A DNA stretch of 64,000 nt from Rhodovulum imhoffii (GTDB taxonomy: Bacteria; Pseudomonadota; Alphaproteobacteria; Rhodobacterales; Rhodobacteraceae), in contig NZ_QAAA01000004.1 of assembly GCF_003046545.1 (NCBI RefSeq), positions 124,001 through 188,000 on the forward strand. Reading direction: 5' to 3'. Positions within the stretch are counted from its first letter, which is position 1. Each line of letters opens with the position of its first letter. A model generated the notes under the pieces. The model searched no databases and had not been told where the DNA came from. It saw only the letters and a list, made by a program, of their open reading frames with translations. Both the position numbers and the translations under genes were made by a program. Of the stretch, positions 1 through 8,434 are shown piece by piece.

Positions 1-147
1 GCGCCGTGGCTGCGGACCCTTCTGGGCCCCTACGATGCGGCCGACCTGGTCGGGTGGCACGGCTTTGCCAACCTGCCGGGGTATCTGGAGCGGTTCCTTG
101 CCCGCCCGGCGGTCCGGCGCGGGTTGCTCCAGCCGCCGAAGGATTAA
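1..147 (+). CDS. glutathione S-transferase family protein, C-terminal end (cut by window start)
   Basis: Only the last 48 codons lie in the window, read in frame 1 from the first base to a TAA at 145-147. The peptide contains FANLPGYLERFLARPAVRRGL, close to the final helix of the GST C-terminal domain, where a 'rPa..r.l' pattern usually follows 'w..r...'. The glutathione-binding N-terminal half lies outside, so substrate and class cannot be judged. Its stop codon overlaps the stop of the convergent phosphoribosyltransferase gene in the word TTAA (144-147). The call rests on this short tail only. Confidence 0.6.
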   Translation, partial: APWLRTLLGPYDAADLVGWHGFANLPGYLERFLARPAVRRGLLQPPKD

Positions 148-779
148 CCCCCCGGCACCATAAGCGTACGGACCTCCCGGTCGCTTATCTGGGCAAAACA
201 GGCGTAGTGCTGGCTGATGGCGTGGAAGGTGCGGGGGGCCTCCAGAAAGACCAGCCGGTCGACCCAGCCGCGCAACTGCCACAGCATTTCCTGCGGGGCG
301 ACAGGCACGGCCAGCCAGACCTCTACCGGCCCGCGCCGCCGAACCGCCTGAAGCACGGCGCGGATGCTTGCCCCTGTGGCGATACCGTCGTCGACCACGA
401 TTACCGTGCGACCCGACAGGTGCAGCGGCACGCGGTCCCCCAGGATGGCGGCCCGTTGACGGGCGATTTCAGCGCCCGCAGCCGCAACTGCCCTGGTGAA
501 ATACGCCTGCTCCAGCCCGGCTTCGGCCAGCAGGCCGGTGTTGAATACAACCTCGCGCGCGCCGCTCTCGACCACTGCGCCCGCAGCCAGCTCCGGTTGG
601 CCCGGCATCGGCAGCTTGCGCACGAAGGCCAGGTCCAGCGGTGCGTTCAGTGCCCGCGCGATCGGCAGCGCCACGGGCACGCCGCCCCGAGCCAAAGCCA
701 GAATCACCGGCGCATCCACAGGCTCTTTGGCCAGCTTTTCGGCCAGTTCCCGTCCCGCCCCGGTACGGTCGGTCAGCAT
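144..779 (-). CDS. phosphoribosyltransferase family protein
   Basis: This 211-residue protein is a type I phosphoribosyltransferase. The PRPP-binding motif VIVVDDGIATGAS is at residues 126-138, and an N-terminal ALARGGVPVA loop (about 28-37) fits the pyrophosphate-binding loop. Such stand-alone proteins in bacteria are annotated only as 'phosphoribosyltransferase', and their substrate base is unknown. The ATG overlaps the TGA of pheT as ATGA, so it is probably translated with pheT from the same message. Its stop overlaps that of the convergent GST. Fold assignment is firm; substrate is not. Confidence 0.8.
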   Translation of the reverse strand: MLTDRTGAGRELAEKLAKEPVDAPVILALARGGVPVALPIARALNAPLDLAFVRKLPMPGQPELAAGAVVESGAREVVFNTGLLAEAGLEQAYFTRAVAAAGAEIARQRAAILGDRVPLHLSGRTVIVVDDGIATGASIRAVLQAVRRRGPVEVWLAVPVAPQEMLWQLRGWVDRLVFLEAPRTFHAISQHYACFAQISDREVRTLMVPGG

Positions 780-3178
780 CAGCCCCTCAATGTTCCACCG
801 GTGGCCCTGGCCACCTTGGCGACGATCTTTTGTGCCACGGTTTCGATCTCCGCTTCCGTCAGGGTCTTTCCCGTCGGTTGCAGGCGTACGGTGATGGCCA
901 GGGATTTACGGCCTTCGCCAAGGCTGCCGCCGATGAATTCGTCAAAGACGCGCACCTCGTCGATCAGGGTCTTGTCGGCTCCGGCGGCGGCGTTGACAAC
1001 GTCGAGTGCCGCGACATTCGCGTCCAGAACAAAGGCGAAATCGCGTTCTACTGCCTGAAGGTCGCTGGCATTCAGCGCGGGGCGGGTGGCGGATTTGCGC
1101 CGCGGCAGGGGCGGCTCCTCAAGATAGATCGTGAAGGCCACGGCGGGGCCTTTCACATCCATCTGTTGCAGCACCTTTGGGTGCAGTTCCCCGAATACGG
1201 CCATGACCTTCTGAGGCCCGAGGCAGATACGTCCGGACCGTCCCGGATGCCACCAGGCCGGGGCATCCCGCAAGATCTGCGCCTTGGCCGGCGCGCCGAT
1301 GGCGGATAACAGCGCCTCCGCATCCGCCTTGGCATCGAACAGGTCTACCGGACGGCGCGATCCGTGCGGGTCGCGCAGCGCGGAGGCCCCCACCAGAAGC
1401 CCGGCGGCCTGGACGTGCTGTTCGCCCGGTTCGGCACCCTCAAAGGCAGGCCCGACCTCGAACAACGCAAGGTCCATAAATCCGCGCGCCTGGTTGCGTG
1501 CAGCGGCTTGTACCAGACCTGGCAACAGGTCGGGGCGCAGGTGGCTCATTTCGCTGGAGATGGGGTTTTCCAGCCGCGTCGCATCGGACCCGCCGTCAAA
1601 AAGCGTCGCGCTGGCCGCGTCGATGAACGAATAGGTGACGCATTCGTTATATCCCAGCGCCGCAAAGGTGCGCCGGGCAGTGGCGGTCCGGCGTTGCAGC
1701 GGTGTCAGAATGCCGGTGGGCACGCGGGTGGTTGCGCGCGGCATCGGCTTTGCCTGAAGCTTTGTCAGCGAGGCCACGCGGGTGACCTCCTCGACAAGGT
1801 CGGCCTCGCCCAGGATGTCCGGGCGCCAGCTGGGCACATGGGCCATGTCCCCTTCCAGCCGGAAGCCCAGCGCGGTCAGCGTGGCGCGCTGATCTTCGGC
1901 GGGGATTTCCATGCCGACCAGGCGGGTGACCCGGTCGGTATCCAGCCGGTAGGCGCGCGCGGTGTCGGGGATCGCCCCGGCCACGACCGGCTTGGACGCC
2001 TCACCGCCGCACAGGTCCAGAATCATCCGCGTTGCGGCCTCGAACCCGTCCCCCGTCCAGGCCGGGTCGATCCCGCGTTCGAAACGGTAGCGCGCGTCGG
2101 AGTTGATCTTCAGCGCGCGGCCCGTCATCGCGGTGCGGACCGGGTCGAAACAGGCCGCTTCGAGGAAGACGTTGACGGTGTCGTCGGTGCAGCCGGTTTT
2201 CGCCCCCCCCATCACGCCGCCAAGGCTTTCGACGCCCGTATCGTCGGAAATGACGACCATTCCGGGATGCAGGGTATAGTCCTTGTCGTCGAGCGCGGTC
2301 AGCATCTCCCCGCCTGCGGCCGGGTGGACGCGCAGGTCGCCCCGCACCTTGTCGGCGTCGAAGACATGAAGCGGGCGGTTCATGTCGACGGTGAAGTAAT
2401 TGGTGATGTCCACCAGCGCCGAAATCGGGCGCAGCCCGATGGCGCGCAGCCGGTCCTGCAACCACTGCGGAGAGGGGCCGTTCTTCACACCGCGGACGAC
2501 GCGCCCGAAGAAAACGGGGCAGTCCTTTTGCTGTGTCTCGGGCGCGATGGTTACGCCGATGGAAGAGGGGAACGTGCCCGCCACGGGCGTGACCTGCACG
2601 GGTTTGAGCGTGCCCAGACCCCGCGCGGCCAGGTCCCGGGCGATACCGTGCACCCCCAGCGCGTCGGGACGGTTGGGGGTGATGGCGATTTCGATCACCG
2701 GGTCCACCCTGGCGGGGTCGTTTTCGGCCAGCCAGTCCACGAATCGCTGCCCGACCTTTCCGGAGGGCAGTTCGATAATGCCGTCATGCTCCTCGGAGAG
2801 CATCATCTCCCGCTCCGAACACATCATGCCGTGGCTTTCGATGCCCCGGATCTTGCCGACCTGAATGGTGGTATCGATGCCGGGGACGTAGGTGCCGGGC
2901 TGAGCGACGACCACGGTGATGCCTTCGCGCGCGTTGGGGGCGCCGCAGATGATCTGGGCCTCTCCCGCGGCGGTGGCCACCCGACACACGCGCAAGCGGT
3001 CGGCATCGGGGTGCTTTTCGGCCTTCAGCACCTTGCCGATGGTGAAGGCGCCCAGGGCCTGCGCGGGGTTTTCCACGCCTTCGACCTCCAGCCCCAGGTC
3101 GGTCAGGGCGTCGAGGATGTCGTCAAGGGGGGCCTGCGTGTCGAGGTGGTCTTTCAGCCAGGAGAGGGTGAATTTCAT
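779..3178 (-). CDS. pheT: phenylalanine--tRNA ligase beta subunit
   Basis: The 799-residue product has the typical length of bacterial PheT. It begins MKFTLSWLKDHL, the family's conserved start, followed by the tRNA-binding (EMAP/OB-fold) domain at about residues 40-150, then B3/B4 editing, B5 and the C-terminal anticodon-binding (FDX-ACB) domain ending near residue 798. PheT pairs with PheS as an alpha2-beta2 enzyme that charges tRNA-Phe and edits mischarged Tyr. Unusually, its partner pheS is not adjacent but about 37 kb away on the other strand (40217-41290). A phosphoribosyltransferase gene follows with an ATGA overlap. Confidence 0.97.
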   Translation of the reverse strand: MKFTLSWLKDHLDTQAPLDDILDALTDLGLEVEGVENPAQALGAFTIGKVLKAEKHPDADRLRVCRVATAAGEAQIICGAPNAREGITVVVAQPGTYVPGIDTTIQVGKIRGIESHGMMCSEREMMLSEEHDGIIELPSGKVGQRFVDWLAENDPARVDPVIEIAITPNRPDALGVHGIARDLAARGLGTLKPVQVTPVAGTFPSSIGVTIAPETQQKDCPVFFGRVVRGVKNGPSPQWLQDRLRAIGLRPISALVDITNYFTVDMNRPLHVFDADKVRGDLRVHPAAGGEMLTALDDKDYTLHPGMVVISDDTGVESLGGVMGGAKTGCTDDTVNVFLEAACFDPVRTAMTGRALKINSDARYRFERGIDPAWTGDGFEAATRMILDLCGGEASKPVVAGAIPDTARAYRLDTDRVTRLVGMEIPAEDQRATLTALGFRLEGDMAHVPSWRPDILGEADLVEEVTRVASLTKLQAKPMPRATTRVPTGILTPLQRRTATARRTFAALGYNECVTYSFIDAASATLFDGGSDATRLENPISSEMSHLRPDLLPGLVQAAARNQARGFMDLALFEVGPAFEGAEPGEQHVQAAGLLVGASALRDPHGSRRPVDLFDAKADAEALLSAIGAPAKAQILRDAPAWWHPGRSGRICLGPQKVMAVFGELHPKVLQQMDVKGPAVAFTIYLEEPPLPRRKSATRPALNASDLQAVERDFAFVLDANVAALDVVNAAAGADKTLIDEVRVFDEFIGGSLGEGRKSLAITVRLQPTGKTLTEAEIETVAQKIVAKVARATGGTLRG

Positions 3179-3240
3179 CGGATCGGCGCCTGTCTTGGAA
3201 AAGCGGTTGGGGTCGTGCTTAGCCCAAAGCCGGCGGAGGG

Positions 3241-3264
3241 GAAAGAGGGCGGCCCGTGGCCGCC
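3241..3264 (-). terminator. putative intrinsic terminator after quinone oxidoreductase gene
   Basis: A perfect 7-bp inverted repeat, GGCGGCC (3248-3254) and GGCCGCC (3258-3264), encloses a 3-base loop. Read on the minus strand it lies immediately after the oxidoreductase stop codon and is followed by CTCTTTC, a short pyrimidine/T-rich tract. It would separate the COQ9-oxidoreductase message from pheT downstream. The T-tract is poor, so efficiency is uncertain. Confidence 0.5.
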
Positions 3265-3265
3265 G

Positions 3266-4249
3266 CTACACCTTCAGAACGATCTTGCCGATATGGGTGT
3301 TGCTCTCCATGTGGGCATGGGCGTCTGCGGCCCGCTCCAGCGGAAATTCGGAATCCATCACCGGGGCGATGCGTCCGGTTTCCAGCAGGGGCCAGACATG
3401 TGTGCGCAGGTCCTTCGCGATGGCGGCCTTCGCCGCGTCCGATTGCGGACGCAGGGTGCTGCCGGTCAGTGTCAGGCGGCGCAGCATCACCTGTGCGAAG
3501 TTCAGCGTCGCCTTCGGACCTTGCAGGAAGGCGATGTTCACCAGCCGGCCGTCATCGGCCAGCGCCTTGACGTTGCGGGGGATGTAGTCCCCGCCGACCA
3601 TGTCGAGGATCAGGTCCGCGCCCCCTTCCGCGCGCAGGACCTCCACGAAGTCTTCCTCCCGGTAGTTGATGGCGCGCTCCGCCCCCAGATTTTCGCAGGC
3701 GGTGCATTTTTCGCCGGAACCGGCGGTTGCGAATACCCGTGCGCCAAACGCGCGGGCAAGCTGGATCGCCGTCGTTCCGATGCCCGAGGACCCGCCGTGA
3801 ACAAGAAACCGTTCCCCTGCGGTCAGGCCGCCCCGCCGGACCACGTTGGACCAGACGGTGAAGAAGGTCTCCGGCAGGCAGGCGGCTTCTTTCGCGGTCA
3901 GGCCGGCGGGGATGGGCAGGGCATGGGCGGCGGGGGTGATGACATACTCGGCATACCCGCCACCGGGCAGAAGGGCGCAGACGCGCTCTCCGGTTGTCCA
4001 GCCGGACACCCCGGCCCCCAGCCCAACGACCTCTCCCGCGCCCTCCAGCCCCGGCAGATCCGAGGCTTGCGGCGGTGCCTTGTAAAGCCCGGCGCGCTGA
4101 AGGGCATCGGGCCGGTTGACCCCGGCCCAGTCCAGCCGGATCAGGATTTCCCCCGGGCCGGGTTGCGGAACGGGGCGTGTGGTGGGGCGCAAGACTTCGG
4201 GGCCGCCGGGCCGGGAAAACTCGACGGCACGCATTTCTGTCCGGGACAT
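3266..4249 (-). CDS. NAD(P)H-quinone oxidoreductase (zeta-crystallin/PIG3-like MDR family)
   Basis: The 327-residue product, starting MSRTEMRAVEF, belongs to the medium-chain dehydrogenase/reductase superfamily without catalytic zinc. It has the N-terminal GroES-like fold (GPGEILIRLDWAGVNRPD), then a Rossmann domain with the nucleotide-binding loop GGSSGIGTTAIQLA and the later MVGGDYI segment typical of quinone oxidoreductases. Members reduce quinones or enones with NADPH. The frame stays open upstream, but homology begins at the chosen ATG, which lies 2 bp after the COQ9 stop, so the two genes are likely cotranscribed. The exact substrate is unknown. Confidence 0.88.
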   Translation of the reverse strand: MSRTEMRAVEFSRPGGPEVLRPTTRPVPQPGPGEILIRLDWAGVNRPDALQRAGLYKAPPQASDLPGLEGAGEVVGLGAGVSGWTTGERVCALLPGGGYAEYVITPAAHALPIPAGLTAKEAACLPETFFTVWSNVVRRGGLTAGERFLVHGGSSGIGTTAIQLARAFGARVFATAGSGEKCTACENLGAERAINYREEDFVEVLRAEGGADLILDMVGGDYIPRNVKALADDGRLVNIAFLQGPKATLNFAQVMLRRLTLTGSTLRPQSDAAKAAIAKDLRTHVWPLLETGRIAPVMDSEFPLERAADAHAHMESNTHIGKIVLKV

Positions 4250-4251
4250 CG

Positions 4252-4956
4252 TTACTCCGCAGTCTGGGGGGTTATCTGACCGGGCATCGGGCGGCGGGCA
4301 TGAGGTGCCTTCACCTGACCCGCCATCCAGTTGGGACAGACGAGGAAAGGCTTGAGAAGCCTGTTGCCTCTGACCTGTGCCTTGAATTTTTCGAACTGCA
4401 TCACGTTGCCGATGCGACGGTCCAGGAATTCCCATGTCGCGGCATGGCCGGGGGTTTCATCGCCCAGCCAGTACAATACCGTGGCGCTGTAAACGGCGCA
4501 GAGCGTCGCCCGCTTCGTGTACCAGTTGATGTCGGTGGAGCCATCCCCGAGGGCGGTCCAGATACGGTCGGCGGTGCCCCACACGGCCCTGGCCCCGTCG
4601 CCCGCATGTTGCGGCAGCGCGAACAGGGTGGTTCCCCGGCGGACCAGTTCCTTGTCTTCCATGGCTTCCAGCCGGAAGCGGATGGCGGTGATCGCCCGGT
4701 CGCGGATGCGCATCGCGGCCAGGTCGATCTGTGACAGGCGGCGGGCCATCTCGTCATCGCCGCGGCGGTGAAAGGCCACGGCAAGATCCACCGCGCCGCG
4801 GGGGCAGGCCGCGCGCGCCAGCGCCGGATCCACACCCGAATCGGCAATCGCGGTGCGGAAGGCCGTTTCGCTCCAGCCATCGAAGGGCACGTGAATCAGC
4901 GCCGCATCCAGCAGGTTGGTCTTGATCTCATCCATGGTGGTGGCGTGTTCGGTCAT
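4252..4956 (-). CDS. COQ9 family protein
   Basis: The 234-residue protein matches the alphaproteobacterial COQ9 family, with WSETAFRTAIADSGVDPALARAA near the N-terminus in a TetR-like helical fold and a conserved C-terminal part (DINWYTKRATL, 'YSATVLYWLGD'). In eukaryotes COQ9 binds lipid and supports the ubiquinone hydroxylase COQ7; the bacterial role is inferred. The ATG at 4956 is preferred over an in-frame upstream one because AGAGGAGC lies just before it. The gene diverges from rpsU, an arrangement common in alphaproteobacteria, and a quinone oxidoreductase follows, which suits a quinone link. Confidence 0.85.
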   Translation of the reverse strand: MTEHATTMDEIKTNLLDAALIHVPFDGWSETAFRTAIADSGVDPALARAACPRGAVDLAVAFHRRGDDEMARRLSQIDLAAMRIRDRAITAIRFRLEAMEDKELVRRGTTLFALPQHAGDGARAVWGTADRIWTALGDGSTDINWYTKRATLCAVYSATVLYWLGDETPGHAATWEFLDRRIGNVMQFEKFKAQVRGNRLLKPFLVCPNWMAGQVKAPHARRPMPGQITPQTAE

Positions 4957-4985
4957 TGCGTGCTCCTCTTGACGGGGAAGGACTA

Positions 4986-5014
4986 TAGACAACTTAGGCA
5001 GGCTTTGCTATACG
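4986..5014 (+). promoter_or_regulatory. putative sigma-70 type promoter for rpsU
   Basis: TAGACA (4986-4991) and TATACG (5009-5014) are separated by exactly 17 bases. The -10 lies about 50 bases upstream of the rpsU ATG. The element sits in the COQ9/rpsU divergent gap. This is a sequence match only, with no transcript start known. Confidence 0.5.
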
Positions 5015-5065
5015 GCCACCTCCTGCAATTTCCGAAACTCCAGCAAGAAAGGTGGTGACAACCAC

Positions 5066-5272
5066 ATGCAGGTAAGCGTTCGCGATAACAACGTCGACCA
5101 GGCGCTGCGTGCCCTGAAGAAGAAACTTCAGCGGGAAGGCGTTTTCCGGGAGATGAAGCTGCGGCAGCATTTCGAGAAACCGTCCGAGAAGAAAGCGCGC
5201 GAGAAGGCCGAGGCCATCCGCCGCGCCCGCAAGCTGGCGCGCAAGAAGGCCCAGCGCGAAGGGCTCCTTTAA
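5066..5272 (+). CDS. rpsU: 30S ribosomal protein S21
   Basis: The 68-residue, very basic protein is S21: it opens [20 protein letters not shown] and ends in a run of Arg/Lys-rich helix, as expected for this small-subunit protein near the 16S anti-Shine-Dalgarno region. AGGTGG lies about 10 bases before the ATG. It is monocistronic: a good promoter match lies upstream (4986-5014) and a hairpin terminator downstream (5321-5350). The length and sequence are normal for alphaproteobacteria. Confidence 0.97.
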   Translation: MQVSVRDNNVDQALRALKKKLQREGVFREMKLRQHFEKPSEKKAREKAEAIRRARKLARKKAQREGLL

Positions 5273-5320
5273 AAGCTGTCGGATTGACATGCGAACCGGG
5301 GCACATGCCCCACAACGATG

Positions 5321-5350
5321 ACCCCCGCGGCCTGGCCACGGGGGTTTGTC
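5321..5350. terminator. hairpin terminator between convergent rpsU and aminotransferase genes
   Basis: ACCCCCG (5321-5327) pairs with CGGGGGT (5339-5345), and an inner GGCC/GGCC adds to the stem apart from one mismatch. TTTGTCGTTT follows on the plus strand. It lies between the convergent rpsU and aromatic aminotransferase genes. It fits an intrinsic terminator for rpsU and possibly acts in both directions. Confidence 0.7.
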
Positions 5351-5353
5351 GTT

Positions 5354-6535
5354 TCAAAGCCCAGCGTCGAGAAACGCGCGGGCCAGGCGGGGCAGGTCGT
5401 TTTCGGGCAACCCGGCGATGTTGATGCGGCTGTCCCCGATCATGTAGATGCCATGGGTTTCGCGCAGGGCCGCAACCTGTGGCGTACTGGCCCCCAGCAG
5501 TGAGAACATCCCCCGCTGTGCAGTGAGAAACCCGAAACGGTCAGAGCGGCTTTCTGCCCGCAGCACCTCGGCCAGGGCCCCGCGCAGGGACTGCATGCGG
5601 TTGCGCATCTCTGTCAGTTCGGCCAGCCAGTCCCGGCGCAGGGCAGGGTCGTTCAGCACCATCGTCACCAGCCGTGCTCCATGATCGGGCGGAAAGGCGA
5701 AGTTCTGCCGGTTCAGGTTGCTCAGGTTGCCTTGCACGATGTCGCGCGTGGCCAGATTGGGCGAAAGCGCCATCAGCAGGCCCGTCCGTTCCCGGTAGAG
5801 GCCGAAATTCTTTGAGCAACTCATGCAGATCAGCGCCTCTGGCAGGGTGGCCACGATGTGGCTCAGGCCCTGGGCGTCGGCTTCGGGGCCGTCGCCAAAT
5901 CCGAGATAGGCGATGTCAATCAGTGGCAGCGCGCCGGTCTGGCCCAGATGTGCGGTGATTTCCTGCCACTGGGGCAGCGTCAGGTCCGCGCCGGTAGGGT
6001 TGTGACAGCAGCCATGCAGCAGCACCACGTCATCAGGGCCGATTCGGGCGAGGTCGGCCATCATCGCGTCGAAATCGACGCACTGCGTGGCCGGGTCGTA
6101 ATAACGGTACTCCCTCCGCTTCAGGCCGAGATGGTCGATGATGGCGGGATGGTTGGGCCAGGTCGGGCCGGGCAGCCAGACGCACAGACTGGCATTGGCG
6201 CGTGCCAGAAGTTCCAGCGCCTGGCGTACAGCGCCTGTTCCGCCGGGCGTGGCCGCGTAGGCGAGCCGGTCCTCCGGGGGGGGGCCCAGAAGCAGCCCGG
6301 ACAGCGCCGCATGAAAGCCCGCGTCGCCTTCCAGCGCGGTGTAGGATTTGGTGGCCTCTTCTTCCCACAGGCGCTGCTCTGCCCGCTTCACGGCGCGCAT
6401 GACCGGTGTGGTGCCGTCCGGCGCGCGGTAGACGCCAACGCCAAGGTCCACCTTGTCGGTCCGCGGGTCGGCGCGGAAAGCCTGCATCAGGCCGATGATC
6501 TTGTCGGGGCTTTGTGCGCTCAGCCCGGCAAACAT
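5354..6535 (-). CDS. aromatic amino acid / aspartate aminotransferase (class I, PLP)
   Basis: The 393-residue protein starts MFAGLSAQSPDKIIGLMQAF and follows the AspC/TyrB subfamily closely, with VDLGVGVYR near residue 31 and the PLP-lysine segment SCSKNFGLYRERTG. It moves amino groups between aspartate or aromatic amino acids and 2-oxoacids. AspC and TyrB cannot be separated by eye. The start was set by homology; the longer open frame upstream has no family match. Its ATG overlaps the stop of the sulfurtransferase gene (ATGA), suggesting a two-gene operon that could couple transamination with 3-mercaptopyruvate metabolism. Confidence 0.92.
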   Translation of the reverse strand: MFAGLSAQSPDKIIGLMQAFRADPRTDKVDLGVGVYRAPDGTTPVMRAVKRAEQRLWEEEATKSYTALEGDAGFHAALSGLLLGPPPEDRLAYAATPGGTGAVRQALELLARANASLCVWLPGPTWPNHPAIIDHLGLKRREYRYYDPATQCVDFDAMMADLARIGPDDVVLLHGCCHNPTGADLTLPQWQEITAHLGQTGALPLIDIAYLGFGDGPEADAQGLSHIVATLPEALICMSCSKNFGLYRERTGLLMALSPNLATRDIVQGNLSNLNRQNFAFPPDHGARLVTMVLNDPALRRDWLAELTEMRNRMQSLRGALAEVLRAESRSDRFGFLTAQRGMFSLLGASTPQVAALRETHGIYMIGDSRINIAGLPENDLPRLARAFLDAGL

Positions 6536-7392
6536 CAGGCGCCGCCCGTCGCGACGGGCAGATCCCCGTACATGCCCCATTCCGTCCAGGAGCCATCGTA
6601 GAGTGCATGCTTGCGGTGGCCGATCCGTTCCAGCGCCAGCGACAGGATCGCCGCGGTCACGCCGGTGCCGCAAGTGGTGATGGCGGGTTTCGACAGGTCC
6701 ACGCCCGCCCCCCCGAACACCGCGCGCAGGGCGTCGGGGGCTTTCATCGTCCCGTCTTCGGTGAGAACCGCCGGGAAGGGAATGTTCCGCGATCCGGGCA
6801 CATGCCCGCCGCGAAGGCCCGGGCGGGGTTCGGCTTCGGTCCCCGCAAAGCGGCCGGGGCTGCGGGCGTCGAGAATCTCATGATCGCCCAGTTTCGAGGC
6901 CGCTGCCACCTGTGTGACGTCTTTCACCAGCCCGGCCTGGCGTTGTACGGTCATGTGGCGGTCGCGGACCGTTGGGGGCAGGTCTTCGGTCTCGCGGCCC
7001 TCGGCCAGCCATTTCGGAAACCCGCCGTCAAGCACGGCGATGTCGGTCTTGCCCATCAGGCGAAAGGTCCACCACACGCGCGCTGCGGAAAACAGGCCCG
7101 CCCCGTCATAGACCACCACCTGGTGCCCGTCGCCGATGCCCATCGCACGCATCCGGGCGATGAACTTTTCCGGCGGTGGCGCCATGTGCGGCAGGTCGGA
7201 GCGCAGATCGGAAATTTCATCGATATCGAAAAACCGTGCGCCGGGAATGTGGGCGTTGTCGTATTCGGCGCGGGGGTTGCGGTGCGCGTCGGGCATGTAC
7301 CAGGAGGCATCCAGAACCCGCAAATCGGGATCGTTCAGATGCGCCGCCAGCCAGTCGGTGGAGACGAGAGTCTTGGGATCATCGTTAACCAT
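6535..7392 (-). CDS. sseA: 3-mercaptopyruvate sulfurtransferase
   Basis: The 285-residue protein has two rhodanese domains, with the active-site cysteine C241 in the second one. The loop reads CGTGVTA, the signature of mercaptopyruvate sulfurtransferase, rather than the CRxGxx[R/T] of thiosulfate-type rhodaneses. It transfers sulfur from 3-mercaptopyruvate to thiol or cyanide acceptors. It is the first gene of a pair with the downstream aminotransferase, which could make 3-mercaptopyruvate from cysteine by transamination (inference). The start is the MVNDDP ATG at 7392. Confidence 0.9.
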   Translation of the reverse strand: MVNDDPKTLVSTDWLAAHLNDPDLRVLDASWYMPDAHRNPRAEYDNAHIPGARFFDIDEISDLRSDLPHMAPPPEKFIARMRAMGIGDGHQVVVYDGAGLFSAARVWWTFRLMGKTDIAVLDGGFPKWLAEGRETEDLPPTVRDRHMTVQRQAGLVKDVTQVAAASKLGDHEILDARSPGRFAGTEAEPRPGLRGGHVPGSRNIPFPAVLTEDGTMKAPDALRAVFGGAGVDLSKPAITTCGTGVTAAILSLALERIGHRKHALYDGSWTEWGMYGDLPVATGGA

Positions 7393-7464
7393 CGAGTACC
7401 TCCCCGGCGATGCGCATGTTCATTTCCGTGTAATTCGCGTCCGTGGCGCTGACAAGGCGGCAGG

Positions 7465-7941
7465 CTAACCGTTCTCCTTCAGAAGGCGCTGTTTCTGGCG
7501 TTGCCAGTCGCGCTTGGCCTGGGTGGCGCGCTTGTCCTGCGTCTTCTTGCCTTTGGCGATGCCGATCTTCAGTTTGGCGATGCCGCGGTGGTTGAAATAC
7601 AGCACCAGGGGGACCAGCGTGTAGCCCTTGCGCCGGGTGTCGGACCAAAGGCGGGCGAGTTCCTTGCGCGACACCAGCAGTTTGCGTCGGCGGCGTTCAT
7701 CGTGGCCGAAGGTTCTGGCCTGTTCGTAGGGGGCGATGTAGCCGTTGATGAGCCACAGGCCCCCGTCTTCGACGCTGGCGTAGCTTTCGGCGATATTCGC
7801 CTGTGCCTTGCGCAACGCCTTGACCTCCGACCCCTCGAGTACGATCCCGCATTCCAGGTCGTCCTCGATGGCGTAGTCGTAGCGTGCGCGCCGGTTCTCG
7901 GCGATTACCTTGTAGTTCGGGTCTGAGTTCGCTTTGGCCAT
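7465..7941 (-). CDS. smpB: SsrA-binding protein SmpB
   Basis: The 158-residue protein has the SmpB core ([27 protein letters not shown]), the [14 protein letters not shown] region and a basic C-terminal tail ([20 protein letters not shown]). It carries tmRNA to stalled ribosomes in trans-translation. The start [11 protein letters not shown] at 7941 agrees with the family; longer in-frame starts run into the divergent NUDIX leader. The tmRNA gene itself was not seen in this window. In related genomes smpB often lies near dapA, as here, with two genes between. Confidence 0.96.
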   Translation of the reverse strand: MAKANSDPNYKVIAENRRARYDYAIEDDLECGIVLEGSEVKALRKAQANIAESYASVEDGGLWLINGYIAPYEQARTFGHDERRRRKLLVSRKELARLWSDTRRKGYTLVPLVLYFNHRGIAKLKIGIAKGKKTQDKRATQAKRDWQRQKQRLLKENG

Positions 7942-8008
7942 GATGGGCGGATATAGGGGATTGTGCCGTCCGAGGAAAGGTGGCCTCTTCCAGGAAAAAG
8001 GACAGGAC

Positions 8009-8434
8009 ATGACGACCCATCCCGTACCCGCCGTTCTGGCGGTTGTGGCCCGCGAAGGCCGGGTGCTGCTGGTCCGCCGGGCGAATCCGCCCGATGCCGG
8101 ACTTTGGGGCTTTCCCGGCGGCAAGATCGAACATGGCGAGACCCTGGCCGCCGCCGCCCTGCGCGAACTGGCCGAGGAAACCGGCGTGACCGCCCGCGCG
8201 GGCGGGGTGCTGACCGCGCTGGACGCACTTCAGGGGGACGGGGGATACCATTTCGTTCTGGTCGCCCTGCGGTGTGAATGGGTCGCGGGGGCGCCGGTCG
8301 CGGGCGACGATGCGCTTGAGGCCCGCTGGGTCAGCCTGGAGGAGATGACCGTACTGGAACTCAGCGCCGGGGTTTATGCGCTTGCGCGCCAGGGGCTTGG
8401 GGCGGGGTGTCGATGCGCGGCATCCACGGCTTGA
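8009..8434 (+). CDS. NUDIX hydrolase
   Basis: The 141-residue protein holds a full NUDIX box, GX5EX7REUXEEXGU, read as GKIEHGE...RELAEETGV at about residues 40-62, preceded by [11 protein letters not shown]. It hydrolyses a nucleoside diphosphate linked to some other group; ADP-ribose or oxidised nucleotides are possible but the substrate is not evident. An AGGAAAAAGGACAGG stretch precedes the ATG. Its last 74 bases overlap the 3' end of the convergent TrmO-like gene, so the C-terminal tail ([13 protein letters not shown]) may be variable and unstructured. Confidence 0.85.
   Translation: MTTHPVPAVLAVVAREGRVLLVRRANPPDAGLWGFPGGKIEHGETLAAAALRELAEETGVTARAGGVLTALDALQGDGGYHFVLVALRCEWVAGAPVAGDDALEARWVSLEEMTVLELSAGVYALARQGLGAGCRCAASTA

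Noticed and set aside
1364-4279. A 971-codon open frame on the plus strand
   Set aside because: Antisense of pheT and the quinone oxidoreductase; composition is typical of GC-driven shadows.
7934-8008. Longer N-terminus of the NUDIX protein starting at 7934
   Set aside because: It would overlap the smpB start on the other strand and has no family match; the ATG at 8009 has a purine-rich ribosome site.
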